Source: Nostoc sp. CHAB 5715 (GTDB lineage: Bacteria > Cyanobacteriota > Cyanobacteriia > Cyanobacteriales > Nostocaceae). Taken from it: a DNA stretch of 5,563 nucleotides. Position numbers and translations under genes: made by a program. Location of the stretch: positions 1-5,563 of the forward strand of contig NZ_JAIVFR010000487.1 in NCBI RefSeq assembly GCF_020829685.1, given 5' to 3'. Below the pieces are notes generated by a model. It saw only the letters and a list, made by a program, of their open reading frames with translations, did not search any database and had not been told where the DNA came from. Shown one piece after another: positions 1 through 5,032 of this stretch (the first letter of the stretch is position 1; the number at the start of each line of letters is the position of its first letter).

Positions 1-279
1 AAGGGTTATTCTCAATCTGCTCCCTTTGCAATGGGTAAATTTGCACTGCGCGGTTTGGCTCAAAGTATTGCTAGAGAACTGGCACCAAAGAATATCCATG
101 TGGCGCATTTCGTGATTGATGGTGCAATCCGCTCAGCAGTGCGCCAAGATCCAGCAGATAATCCAGATAGTACCCTTGACCCAGATGCGATCGCTCAAAC
201 TTATCTCAGTATTTTACGTCAACCCCGAAGTGCTTGGACATGGGAAGTAGAACTACGCCCGTGGGTAGAGAACTTTTAG
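1..279 (+). CDS. Atypical short-chain dehydrogenase/reductase, C-terminal part
   Basis: This is the 3' end of a gene that enters from the left; the frame is open from base 1, so the ATG at 31 is internal, not the start. The 92 visible residues contain KFALRGLAQSIAREL and then IHVAHFVIDGAI, which match the alpha-F helix and the following beta strand of NAD(P)-dependent Rossmann-fold SDR oxidoreductases. In a classical SDR the catalytic motif is YxxxK. Here the aligned segment reads FAMGK (fragment residues 9-13), so the lysine is kept and the tyrosine is phenylalanine. From memory, a subfamily of SDRs with FAxAKFALRGLAQS shows the same change. The substrate is unknown. The C-terminus (SAWTWEVELRPWVENF) is typical of this subfamily's end, so the gene is probably intact apart from the window edge. 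It sits 34 bp upstream of the methyltransferase on the same strand, so they may be cotranscribed. Confidence 0.85.
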   Translation, partial: KGYSQSAPFAMGKFALRGLAQSIARELAPKNIHVAHFVIDGAIRSAVRQDPADNPDSTLDPDAIAQTYLSILRQPRSAWTWEVELRPWVENF

Positions 280-313
280 GGAAGACAATTGTTACAAGAA
301 TAGTTTTGCAGGT

Positions 314-1096
314 ATGAATATTGATTTTGGTGCAACTGCTACTGATTATGCAAAACACCGCGCTGGCTTTCCCAGTTCATTATTTAATAAACTGTCTGAA
401 TATGGTATAGGTTTACCAGGGCAAAATATTGTTGACCTTGGTACAGGAACAGGAACACTAGCGCGGGGCTTTGCCGATAGAGGTGCTTATGTAATTGGCA
501 TAGATCCATCAGCATCACTTTTAGAACAAGCGAGACTGTTAAGCGAATCTGTCCAACTCAAAGTAGATTATCGAGTCGCAACTGCCGAGAATACCGAGTT
601 ACCAGACGCAAGTGCGGATGTGGTGACAGCTGGACAGTGTTGGCATTGGTTTGATCGTCCCCGTGCTGTCCAAGAAATTACTCGGATATTGAGAAGAAAT
701 GGCTCAATTGCGATCGCTCATTTTGATTGGATACCCTTAAAAGGTAATGTAGTTGAAGCCACAGAACAACTGATAAAAGCTCATAATCCAGTGTGGGAAA
801 TGGGCGGACGTAATGGATTGTATCCCTTGTGGTTACAAGACATTGGCGAAGGAGGATTCCGCGAAATCCGCACATTTTCTTATGATGTATTTGTACCTTA
901 TACCCACGAAGATTGGCGGGGTCGAATTCGTGCTAGTGCTGGTGTAGGAGCCAGCTTGATACCAGAAAAAGTAGAAGTATTTGACCGAGAATTGGCAACA
1001 TTACTCGAAGCAAGATATCCTACACCAATTCTTCAAGTTCACCATCGGGTTTGGGCAGCGATCGCCAAATCACCACAATCTTACACTAATTCGTAA
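314..1096 (+). CDS. Class I SAM-dependent methyltransferase (Methyltransf_11/25 type)
   Basis: A 260-residue cytosolic protein that should transfer a methyl group from S-adenosylmethionine to an unknown small molecule. Motif I is VDLGTGTGT (residues 40-48), the glycine-rich SAM-binding loop. The acidic residue that ends beta 2 and binds the ribose is D64 in IGIDPS. ATAENTELP (about 89-97) is the adenine-contact region, and GQCWHWFD (about 107-114) follows beta 4. The C-terminal third (RIRASAGVGASL) resembles the cap region of small-molecule methyltransferases related to yeast Tmt1/Crg1. Length is normal. No good Shine-Dalgarno precedes the ATG; only a weak GCAGG is seen, which is common in cyanobacteria. 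Two HIP1 sites (710, 1058) lie inside. The stop codon falls within a heptamer tandem repeat, so the last two or three residues (TNS) may be repeat-derived. The fold is certain; the substrate cannot be read from the sequence. Confidence 0.9.
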   Translation: MNIDFGATATDYAKHRAGFPSSLFNKLSEYGIGLPGQNIVDLGTGTGTLARGFADRGAYVIGIDPSASLLEQARLLSESVQLKVDYRVATAENTELPDASADVVTAGQCWHWFDRPRAVQEITRILRRNGSIAIAHFDWIPLKGNVVEATEQLIKAHNPVWEMGGRNGLYPLWLQDIGEGGFREIRTFSYDVFVPYTHEDWRGRIRASAGVGASLIPEKVEVFDRELATLLEARYPTPILQVHHRVWAAIAKSPQSYTNS

Positions 1097-1120
1097 TTTG
1101 TAATTCGTAATTCGTAATTA
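1087..1120 (+). repeat. Heptamer tandem repeat (TAATTCG)n, STRR-like
   Basis: Nearly five units of a 7-base repeat: TAATTCG, TAATTTG, TAATTCG, TAATTCG, then the partial unit TAATTA. Short tandemly repeated heptamers are a known feature of heterocystous cyanobacterial genomes. The array starts inside the methyltransferase coding region; the TAA at 1094-1096, the first three bases of the second unit, is that gene's stop codon. Change in copy number would not alter the protein much, because every unit in this register supplies a TAA. Confidence 0.85.
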
Positions 1121-1234
1121 AGAGGTGTCTAGATAGAGCCTAAACTAGTTGATGGTCGCTTATATGAATAACAGAGATGTCTGTAACGCATTATTAACCT
1201 ACTAAACAATCGCAGAATTTTAGGAAAAATAACC

Positions 1235-1933
1235 ATGATTGAACTTTATTATTGGACAACTCCAAACGGTCATAAAATTACGATTTTCTTAGAAGAAGTC
1301 GGCTTACAATATACCATAATTCCTGTGAATATTGGGGCTGGGGAGCAATTTAAACCCGAATTTTTAAAGATTTCTCCTAACAATCGCATACCGGCGATCG
1401 TTGACCACGAACCAGCAGATGGAGGTGCGCCGATTTCGGTATTTGAGTCTGGTGCAATCTTGCTATATTTGGCAGAAAAAACCGGGCAATTAATCCCCCA
1501 AGATTTACGTAATCGCACTAAAGTTTTAGAATGGTTGTTCTGGCAAATGGCAGGGCTGGGGCCAATGGCGGGACAAAATCATCACTTTAGCGCCTATGCT
1601 CCCGAAAAAATTGAATATGCCATTAACCGTTATGTAAATGAGACAGGACGCTTATATGCAGTGCTGAATAAGCAACTAGCAGATAGAGAATTTGTGGCTG
1701 GCGATTATTCTATCGCCGATATTGCTGCCTATCCCTGGATTGTGGGCTATGAGCGCCAAAGTCAGAATCTAGAGGATTTTCCTCACATCAAGCGGTGGTT
1801 TGAGACAATTAAAGCCCGTCCAGCAACAATTCGCGCCTACGAGAAAGCAGAAGCATTGAAAACTCAAGCGCTTGATCCAGATAAGTCACGAGATTTGTTA
1901 TTTAACCAGTCGGCGAAGACAATTCAACCTTGA
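1235..1933 (+). CDS. yfcG: Nu-class glutathione transferase / disulfide-bond reductase, YfcG type
   Basis: A 232-residue cytosolic enzyme with strong resemblance to E. coli YfcG, a nu-class GST that reduces small disulfides with glutathione and has little classical transferase activity. The thioredoxin-like N-terminal domain holds TTPNGHK, with T9 and N11 at the YfcG active-site positions and no catalytic cysteine. It also has the cis-proline motif NNRIPAI (residues 49-55) and the glutathione-binding FESGAIL (70-76, E71 and S72). The helical C-terminal domain has the nu-class segment GLGPMAGQNHHF (107-118), R132, which matches the GSSG-contacting arginine of YfcG, and the N-capping box SIAD (159-162). 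It extends roughly 20 residues beyond YfcG. AGGAAAA upstream (1222-1228) supports this ATG. The gene stands alone, 138 bp after the methyltransferase; a mobile element abuts its stop codon. Its likely role is glutathione-linked redox defence. The symbol is by similarity to E. coli. Confidence 0.93.
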   Translation: MIELYYWTTPNGHKITIFLEEVGLQYTIIPVNIGAGEQFKPEFLKISPNNRIPAIVDHEPADGGAPISVFESGAILLYLAEKTGQLIPQDLRNRTKVLEWLFWQMAGLGPMAGQNHHFSAYAPEKIEYAINRYVNETGRLYAVLNKQLADREFVAGDYSIADIAAYPWIVGYERQSQNLEDFPHIKRWFETIKARPATIRAYEKAEALKTQALDPDKSRDLLFNQSAKTIQP

Positions 1934-2045
1934 GGCGTTGCTGAATTGAAGTATGAATCTGGATGTAGAGACGTAGCAGTGCTACATCTCTACAGGGATT
2001 TTGGTATTATGCAAAATCATTTTCATACATGGAATCAGCAACGCC
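1934..2045. mobile_element. MITE-like element, 112 bp with 24-bp terminal inverted repeats
   Basis: The ends are 24-base inverted repeats at 1934-1957 and 2022-2045. The outer 11 bases (GGCGTTGCTGA) are identical, as are the inner 7 (GTATGAA); by eye 20 of 24 positions match. Nothing inside is long enough to be a transposase, so it would move only with a transposase supplied in trans. Size and 24-base ends recall the Nezha MITEs reported from Anabaena and Nostoc, but I am matching from memory. The only possible target duplication is a GA dinucleotide on both sides, which is not convincing. The left end lies directly after the GST stop codon; removing the element with one GA copy would leave that TGA intact. 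An inner hairpin occupies 1964-1994. Confidence 0.75.
1964..1994. repeat. TGTAGAGACGTAGCA hairpin repeat nested in the MITE
   Basis: The 15-base arms TGTAGAGACGTAGCA (1964-1978) and TGCTACATCTCTACA (1980-1994) are reverse complements with one mismatch and one base between them. Transcribed, this gives a long stem whose tip opens to a small loop. Versions of this hairpin are, from memory, scattered in large numbers through Nostoc-type genomes. Its position in the middle of the larger inverted-repeat element suggests either a repeat inside a repeat or a core belonging to this MITE subtype. It could also end or stabilise the GST transcript, since it lies 31 bases after the stop, but no T-run follows. 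Confidence 0.8.
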
Positions 2046-2101
2046 GATTGTTTAAACAAGCTAGCAAAATAATGCAGACTTATCTGTGCGATCGCTATAG
2101 T

Positions 2102-2251
2102 CTTAGTTATGTAGCGATCGGGTTTATACTCAGTGGTTTTTGATTGGGTGGACTACCAAAAGCACGAGTTACTGCTGTTTCGCTGTTCGCCTTCAGCTTG
2201 TTTGTTGACGGGGGAATCGGTGCAGCACTATTTGGTAAGATGTTTGCATAA
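2102..2251 (+). pseudogene. Probable decayed C-terminus of an MFS-type transporter
   Basis: The frame running to the TAA at 2249-2251 reads LSYVAIGFILSGF, then a TGA stop (2141-2143), then LGGLPKARVTAVSLFAFSLF and VDGGIGAALFGKMFA. Apart from the one stop this looks like two adjacent membrane helices joined by a short basic loop. It resembles the last two helices of major facilitator transporters, where an R/K-x-x-T-A-x-S-L loop precedes a glycine-rich final helix. One base change (TGG to TGA) would account for the stop. The left boundary is uncertain: the frame stays open leftward into the MITE at 2045, but that part does not look like protein. The rest of the gene is missing, perhaps lost with the mobile-element activity next door. 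It could be a chance hydrophobic reading, so confidence is moderate. Confidence 0.45.
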
Positions 2252-2278
2252 ATAGCTAAAAATCACCAGATAATACTA

Positions 2279-2306
2279 TTGAGCGTAGATCCAGAGAATT
2301 TATAAA
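2279..2306 (+). promoter_or_regulatory. Possible sigma-70-type promoter for the exported protein gene
   Basis: TTGAGC (2279-2284) and TATAAA (2301-2306) are 16 bases apart and resemble the -35 and -10 boxes. Transcription would then start near 2313, leaving a leader of only about 14 bases that is almost entirely the ribosome binding site. The stretch 2252-2326 holds nothing else that I recognise. Confidence 0.35.
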
Positions 2307-2313
2307 ACTTAAA

Positions 2314-2319
2314 AAGGAG
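2314..2319 (+). promoter_or_regulatory. Strong Shine-Dalgarno site (AAGGAG)
   Basis: AAGGAG lies 7 bases before the ATG at 2327. It is the best ribosome binding site in the window and fixes the start of the exported protein. Most other genes here have little or no Shine-Dalgarno match. Confidence 0.8.
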
Positions 2320-2326
2320 AATCATC

Positions 2327-2821
2327 ATGAATTCATTGAAGATGTTCATAAATCCAGCAAAGATTTTTGCATTTGCCGTGTCATTTATTATATTCTGTTT
2401 CACTACATCAGCGATACCTTCGGTAAGCTTCTCTACGAGACGCTCCGCGAACGCTAACGCAGCACCAAGCACCCTTGCTACCTTAATTATCACAGAAAAA
2501 GCTTCCATTACTGGAGGAACCTTTAGTATCGACACAACAACACCAAATCCTTTGCCAGCTACAACAGTTATTCGCTCTGCTAAACTTTTTTTACCGCCTG
2601 GTGAAACTGGAACAATTAATAAGATTAAAATTACTAGCCCAAATGGACTTAAATTTGGTTGTCAAGATATTAAGGTGAAGGACGGTGTTGATTTAATTAA
2701 AGCCTGTGGTGGGCCTGCTGTTTTAGAAGCCGGAGGACCGATTACTTATGTAGCTGAAGGAAGTGGTTTTGCACCAGAACTTAACACCAACATAACAGTT
2801 GTTTTATCGGATGATTTTTAG
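2327..2821 (+). CDS. Small exported protein of unknown function
   Basis: A 164-residue protein that I do not recognise. The N-terminus is a signal peptide: K5 and K12, then a hydrophobic core from about 13 to 25, then small residues. Cleavage could follow TSA (27-29) or, further on, ANA (43-45). Residues 32-45 (SVSFSTRRSANANA) are the translation of a dispersed repeat in the DNA, so the junction between the signal and the mature protein seems to have been lengthened by a repeat insertion. The mature part is rich in T, S, G, I and V in alternating patterns (for example TVIRSAKLFLPPG, INKIKITSP), suggesting a beta-sandwich. C112 and C127 could form a disulfide outside the cytoplasm. It ends in the acidic LSDDF. 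Likely location is the periplasm or outside the cell. There is no lipobox and no anchor. The strong ribosome binding site argues for real expression. It is probably monocistronic, given the 145-bp gap to the next gene. Confidence 0.75.
   Translation: MNSLKMFINPAKIFAFAVSFIIFCFTTSAIPSVSFSTRRSANANAAPSTLATLIITEKASITGGTFSIDTTTPNPLPATTVIRSAKLFLPPGETGTINKIKITSPNGLKFGCQDIKVKDGVDLIKACGGPAVLEAGGPITYVAEGSGFAPELNTNITVVLSDDF
2420..2460. repeat. Dispersed Nostoc-type repeat embedded in the coding region
   Basis: The segment starts at TCGGTAAGC and runs through CTCTACGAGACGC and CCGCGAACGC to TAACGC. I recognise it as a short repeat that is common within and between genes of Nostocales. It contains an imperfect hairpin, GCTTCTC-TAC-GAGACGC, with 6 of 7 arm positions pairing. 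It is much richer in CG than the AT-rich gene around it. It is in frame and open, encoding 14 residues (32-45) between the signal peptide core and the mature protein. The exact ends cannot be fixed without other copies. Confidence 0.7.
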
Positions 2822-2882
2822 ACACCAGTTGAAACTGTAATGATAGCCACAAGTTTCGTGAATAATAACTCGCTCTAGCTTT

Positions 2883-2940
2883 TATTCCAGGCACAAATTA
2901 GCTTTATCGGCTTAAGCAGTTAGCATTTGTGCTTGGAATA
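2883..2940. repeat. 58-bp inverted repeat between the exported and membrane protein genes
   Basis: The arms TATTCCAGGCACAAAT (2883-2898) and ATTTGTGCTTGGAATA (2925-2940) pair at 15 of 16 positions across a 26-base centre. The centre holds a small palindrome, GCTTAAGC (2910-2917). No T-run follows the right arm, so it is a poor intrinsic terminator. It ends 26 bases before the next start codon. Possible readings are a transcript-end structure for the exported protein gene, a control element for the membrane protein gene, or a miniature insertion. The surrounding 2822-2966 has nothing else clear. Confidence 0.65.
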
Positions 2941-2966
2941 CATTCTGCTATATTCATCCATTACTT

Positions 2967-3656
2967 ATGTCAATAATTTATCCCGTAACACATTTCAGTC
3001 TTGCCTTAATCGAATGGGTTTTAGTAGGCTGGGCAATTCGTTTGTGGCAGCAATCAACCAGTTTAGCAATGATTGTCTTGCCTATAGTGGTAGTGAGCAT
3101 TAGCTATGACAATCTGATTCTTTCAATAGGAAGTCTGATTGGTGAAGGAGAGCTTTTGAAAACTCTCTCTATGCTGCGCTTTCTATTACATTATTTAGTT
3201 GTACCGCTATTTATTGTGATTGGTGTTGAACTCGCTCACCGCGCCAAAGCTGGTTGGGCTAATAGATTAGTGCGGGTTTTATCTTGGGTAATTGCATTGG
3301 GACTTACAGCGATAGATGTTACCACCCACTATATAGGGCTGGAACTAGTTCCAATAGAGTTTGCGGGAATCCTGCGCTATCATGTTGCCAACTTGAATGG
3401 CCCGCCAATTATCACGATTGTAGTTAATCTGTTTGTCCTACTAATTGGCATCGGTATTTGGTTCAGGTTGAAATGGCCGTGGTTATTTGTAGGAACCTTG
3501 GTTTCCCTTATTGGTAATGCTATGCCCTCCTATGCAGTAGGTACCCTTGCTGGAAGCTACTCTGAATTGGTAATGGCAATAAGTTTGTTGTTATCTGAGG
3601 AGCGTACACAATTTTTTCTTACTCAAGGAGAGACAACTTTTCTATCTAGTGACTAA
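2967..3656 (+). CDS. Polytopic inner-membrane protein of unknown function
   Basis: A 229-residue protein with about six membrane helices (roughly 8-27, 33-55, 68-90, 101-122, 146-166, 172-192) and a short hydrophobic helix at 198-209 before a polar tail. I do not recognise the family. Charged or polar residues lie in or at the edge of helices: E16, D48-N49, R71, H75, E88, H91, D117, H121, N154 and N184. That is more than a passive anchor needs and suggests a binding site, a proton path or an active site. No signal peptide or soluble domain is present. No Shine-Dalgarno precedes the ATG and no earlier in-frame start exists before the upstream TAA at 2913, so the start is secure if the gene is real. 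Helix spacing and length make it a convincing gene. It stands alone, with an inverted repeat upstream and a stem-loop downstream. Confidence 0.82.
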   Translation: MSIIYPVTHFSLALIEWVLVGWAIRLWQQSTSLAMIVLPIVVVSISYDNLILSIGSLIGEGELLKTLSMLRFLLHYLVVPLFIVIGVELAHRAKAGWANRLVRVLSWVIALGLTAIDVTTHYIGLELVPIEFAGILRYHVANLNGPPIITIVVNLFVLLIGIGIWFRLKWPWLFVGTLVSLIGNAMPSYAVGTLAGSYSELVMAISLLLSEERTQFFLTQGETTFLSSD

Positions 3657-3668
3657 AAGACAGATCCG

Positions 3669-3689
3669 ATAACCCGCTACTTGGGTTAT
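3669..3689 (+). terminator. Stem-loop after the membrane protein gene
   Basis: ATAACCC (3669-3675) and GGGTTAT (3683-3689) form a perfect 7-bp stem with a 7-base loop, 12 bases after the stop codon. The position suits a transcript end, but no T-run follows. The sequence TACTTGGGT also occurs twice here (3678-3686 and 3690-3698), so the right arm could shift register. The rest of the gap to 3848 is AT-rich with nothing recognised. Confidence 0.4.
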
Positions 3690-3848
3690 TACTTGGGTAG
3701 AATAAGTACGTGCATACTCCAAAATGTAATTATGCCAATTAAATCTTTACATACCGTTGTAATGAGCTTTTGGTGCTAATTAGGCAAGAAAAACCCAAAC
3801 TATGTAAAAATAAATAGTGAAAATGCATCTACCAAAGTAATTTAAAAT

Positions 3849-4082
3849 ATGGACGCTCCTTTAAGGAGATTCTTGGCTACTGGGCAAGACCGAAGTTTGT
3901 TAAACTTTAAAAGATTACACTTACTAAAGAAAGTTAAAGAGCGAGCAGAAGTAATTAAGTCAGAATTAGCTGCTGTTAGAGAAGAAACTGACTTAAAGTA
4001 TTTAGACGAATCAGGTTTTGTGCATGGAGCAAACCAGGTCATACCTAACAAAGGATTGTTTGCTCTTTACCAATCCTATTAG
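3849..4082 (+). CDS. Small ORF, hypothetical; possible IS630-type transposase fragment
   Basis: The 77-residue reading frame is predicted to be helical and highly charged in its middle (FKRLHLLKKVKERAEVIKSE, about 20-39). It then reads DLKYLDESGF (about 48-57), ending GLFALYQSY. The string YLDESGF resembles the segment around an acidic catalytic residue in IS630/Tc1-type DDE transposases, where a charged helical stretch and DLxYxDESGF occur together. If so, this is a short internal scrap without the N-terminal DNA-binding domain or the remaining acidic residues, and it would not transpose. Alternatively it is a real small gene, since it ends just 9 bases before the acyltransferase ATG. No Shine-Dalgarno precedes the ATG. 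AAGGAG at 3863-3868 lies 4 bases ahead of an in-frame TTG (3873), an alternative start. Whether it is expressed is unclear. Confidence 0.4.
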   Translation: MDAPLRRFLATGQDRSLLNFKRLHLLKKVKERAEVIKSELAAVREETDLKYLDESGFVHGANQVIPNKGLFALYQSY

Positions 4083-4091
4083 AATGCATTG

Positions 4092-4940
4092 ATGTCAAAA
4101 AAACAACATTTCATAAATAAAAAACCCGGTTGGTCTTTGGATGAGCGAGATCCAAAGTTCATAGAATTTCTGATGCCTCTGTTTGGCTTTTTCTATGACT
4201 ACTATTTCCGAGTTCAAACTAGTGGCTGGGATAATATTCCACCTCAAGAAAAAGTCCTATTTGTCGGTTCGCATAATGGGGGACTCGCGGCTCCCGATAT
4301 GACAATGATAATGTACGACTGGTTCCGACGATTTGGTGTAAAGCAACCCGTTTATGGTTTGATGCATCCCAAAGCTTGGCAGGTTAGCCCGCCACTAGCG
4401 CAACTGGTTGCTAAGGCTGGAGCAATCATGGCTCACCCGAAAATGGCTTACGCTGCCTTGCGCTCTGGAGCGAGTCTGTTAGTTTATCCAGGTGGAGCCG
4501 AAGATGTTTTCCGACCGCATTATTTACGTAACAAAATTTACCTTGCGGGGCGGCAAGGATTTATCAAGTTAGCATTGCGGGAAAATGTGCCGATTGTCCC
4601 TGTGATTTCCTGGGGCGCTCACGATACGCTGATTGTACTGGCTGACTGCTATAAAATTGTGCGGCAACTCCACGAATGGGGGATGCCTTGGCTGTTGGGG
4701 ATTGATCCGGAAGTTTTTCCGATCTATCTCGGACTGCCTTGGGGATTAGCAATTGGCCCGTTACCCAACATTCCATTGCCTGTGTCCATGTACACGCGGG
4801 TTTGTTTGCCAATTGTATTTCAACGTTATGGCCCTGAAGCAGCCAGCGATCGCTACTATGTCGATGAATGTTATGAATTAGTTGTTAGTCAGATGCAGCA
4901 AGAGTTAGATAGCTTAGTGAACCTAGCTGCTAAGTCTTAA
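4092..4940 (+). CDS. PlsC/MGAT-like lysophospholipid or glycerolipid acyltransferase
   Basis: A 282-residue acyltransferase of the LPLAT superfamily, expected to move a fatty acyl group onto a lysolipid, glyceride or other hydrophobic alcohol at the membrane. Motif order fits: SHNGGLAAPD (60-69) with catalytic-type H61; LLVYPGGAEDVFR (about 129-141), the phosphate or acceptor-binding motif; and NVPIVPVISWGAHDT (165-179), the last motif. A hydrophobic segment near 26-39 (FLMPLFGFFYDYYF) probably anchors it to the membrane. In classical PlsC enzymes H and D are in an HX4D motif; here the next D (D69) is eight residues after H61, as in MGAT/DGAT2-like bacterial relatives. A TTG lies just before the ATG, but ATG 4092 is the better start. 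No clear Shine-Dalgarno is present, so translation could depend on the ORF ending 9 bases upstream. Acyl donor and acceptor are unknown; storage-lipid or wax formation is only a possibility. Confidence 0.88.
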   Translation: MSKKQHFINKKPGWSLDERDPKFIEFLMPLFGFFYDYYFRVQTSGWDNIPPQEKVLFVGSHNGGLAAPDMTMIMYDWFRRFGVKQPVYGLMHPKAWQVSPPLAQLVAKAGAIMAHPKMAYAALRSGASLLVYPGGAEDVFRPHYLRNKIYLAGRQGFIKLALRENVPIVPVISWGAHDTLIVLADCYKIVRQLHEWGMPWLLGIDPEVFPIYLGLPWGLAIGPLPNIPLPVSMYTRVCLPIVFQRYGPEAASDRYYVDECYELVVSQMQQELDSLVNLAAKS

Positions 4941-4966
4941 AGCTATTGAGTAGAATTGACGTGTCC

Positions 4967-4998
4967 AACTTCTAACCAGTTTGATTCCATTAGAAGTT
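4967..4998. terminator. Stem-loop between convergent acyltransferase and moaD
   Basis: AACTTCTAA (4967-4975) and TTAGAAGTT (4990-4998) are perfect 9-base inverted repeats with a 14-base loop. It lies 27 bases after the acyltransferase stop and 35 bases from the moaD stop. A location between convergent genes suits a transcript end for both. The stem is AT-rich and only short T-runs follow (AGTTTTG, ATCTTT on the plus strand), so it would be a weak terminator. Confidence 0.4.
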
Positions 4999-5032
4999 TT
5001 GAATCTTTAACTCCTAATTCCTAACTTTTTTG

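Noticed and set aside
678..875. 65-residue minus-strand reading frame inside the methyltransferase
   Set aside because: It is the antisense shadow of a clear enzyme gene.
1087..1120. CRISPR-like array
   Set aside because: The units are 7 bases with no spacers, so this is a simple tandem repeat.
1180..1215. Possible NtcA-type site (GTA N8 TAC) upstream of the GST
   Set aside because: GTA at about 1192 is followed eight bases later by TTA, not TAC, and no well-placed -10 box follows, so the match is too weak.
1270..1518. 82-residue minus-strand reading frame inside the GST
   Set aside because: It is the antisense shadow of a strongly conserved GST domain.
1946..2143. 65-residue plus-strand reading frame after the GST
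   Set aside because: Its first half translates the MITE and its nested hairpin, not a protein. Only its last 14 or so residues are of interest, and those are listed as part of the transporter remnant.
2263..2535. 90-residue minus-strand reading frame
   Set aside because: It lies opposite the start of the exported protein gene, which has a strong ribosome binding site and a signal peptide. The minus frame shows no such support.
3842..4051. 69-residue minus-strand reading frame
   Set aside because: It mirrors the small ORF at 3849-4082, shows no recognisable motif and has a Ser/Lys/Cys-rich composition typical of shadow frames.
4564..4812. 82-residue minus-strand reading frame inside the acyltransferase
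   Set aside because: It is the antisense shadow of the acyltransferase C-terminal half, with no motif of its own.
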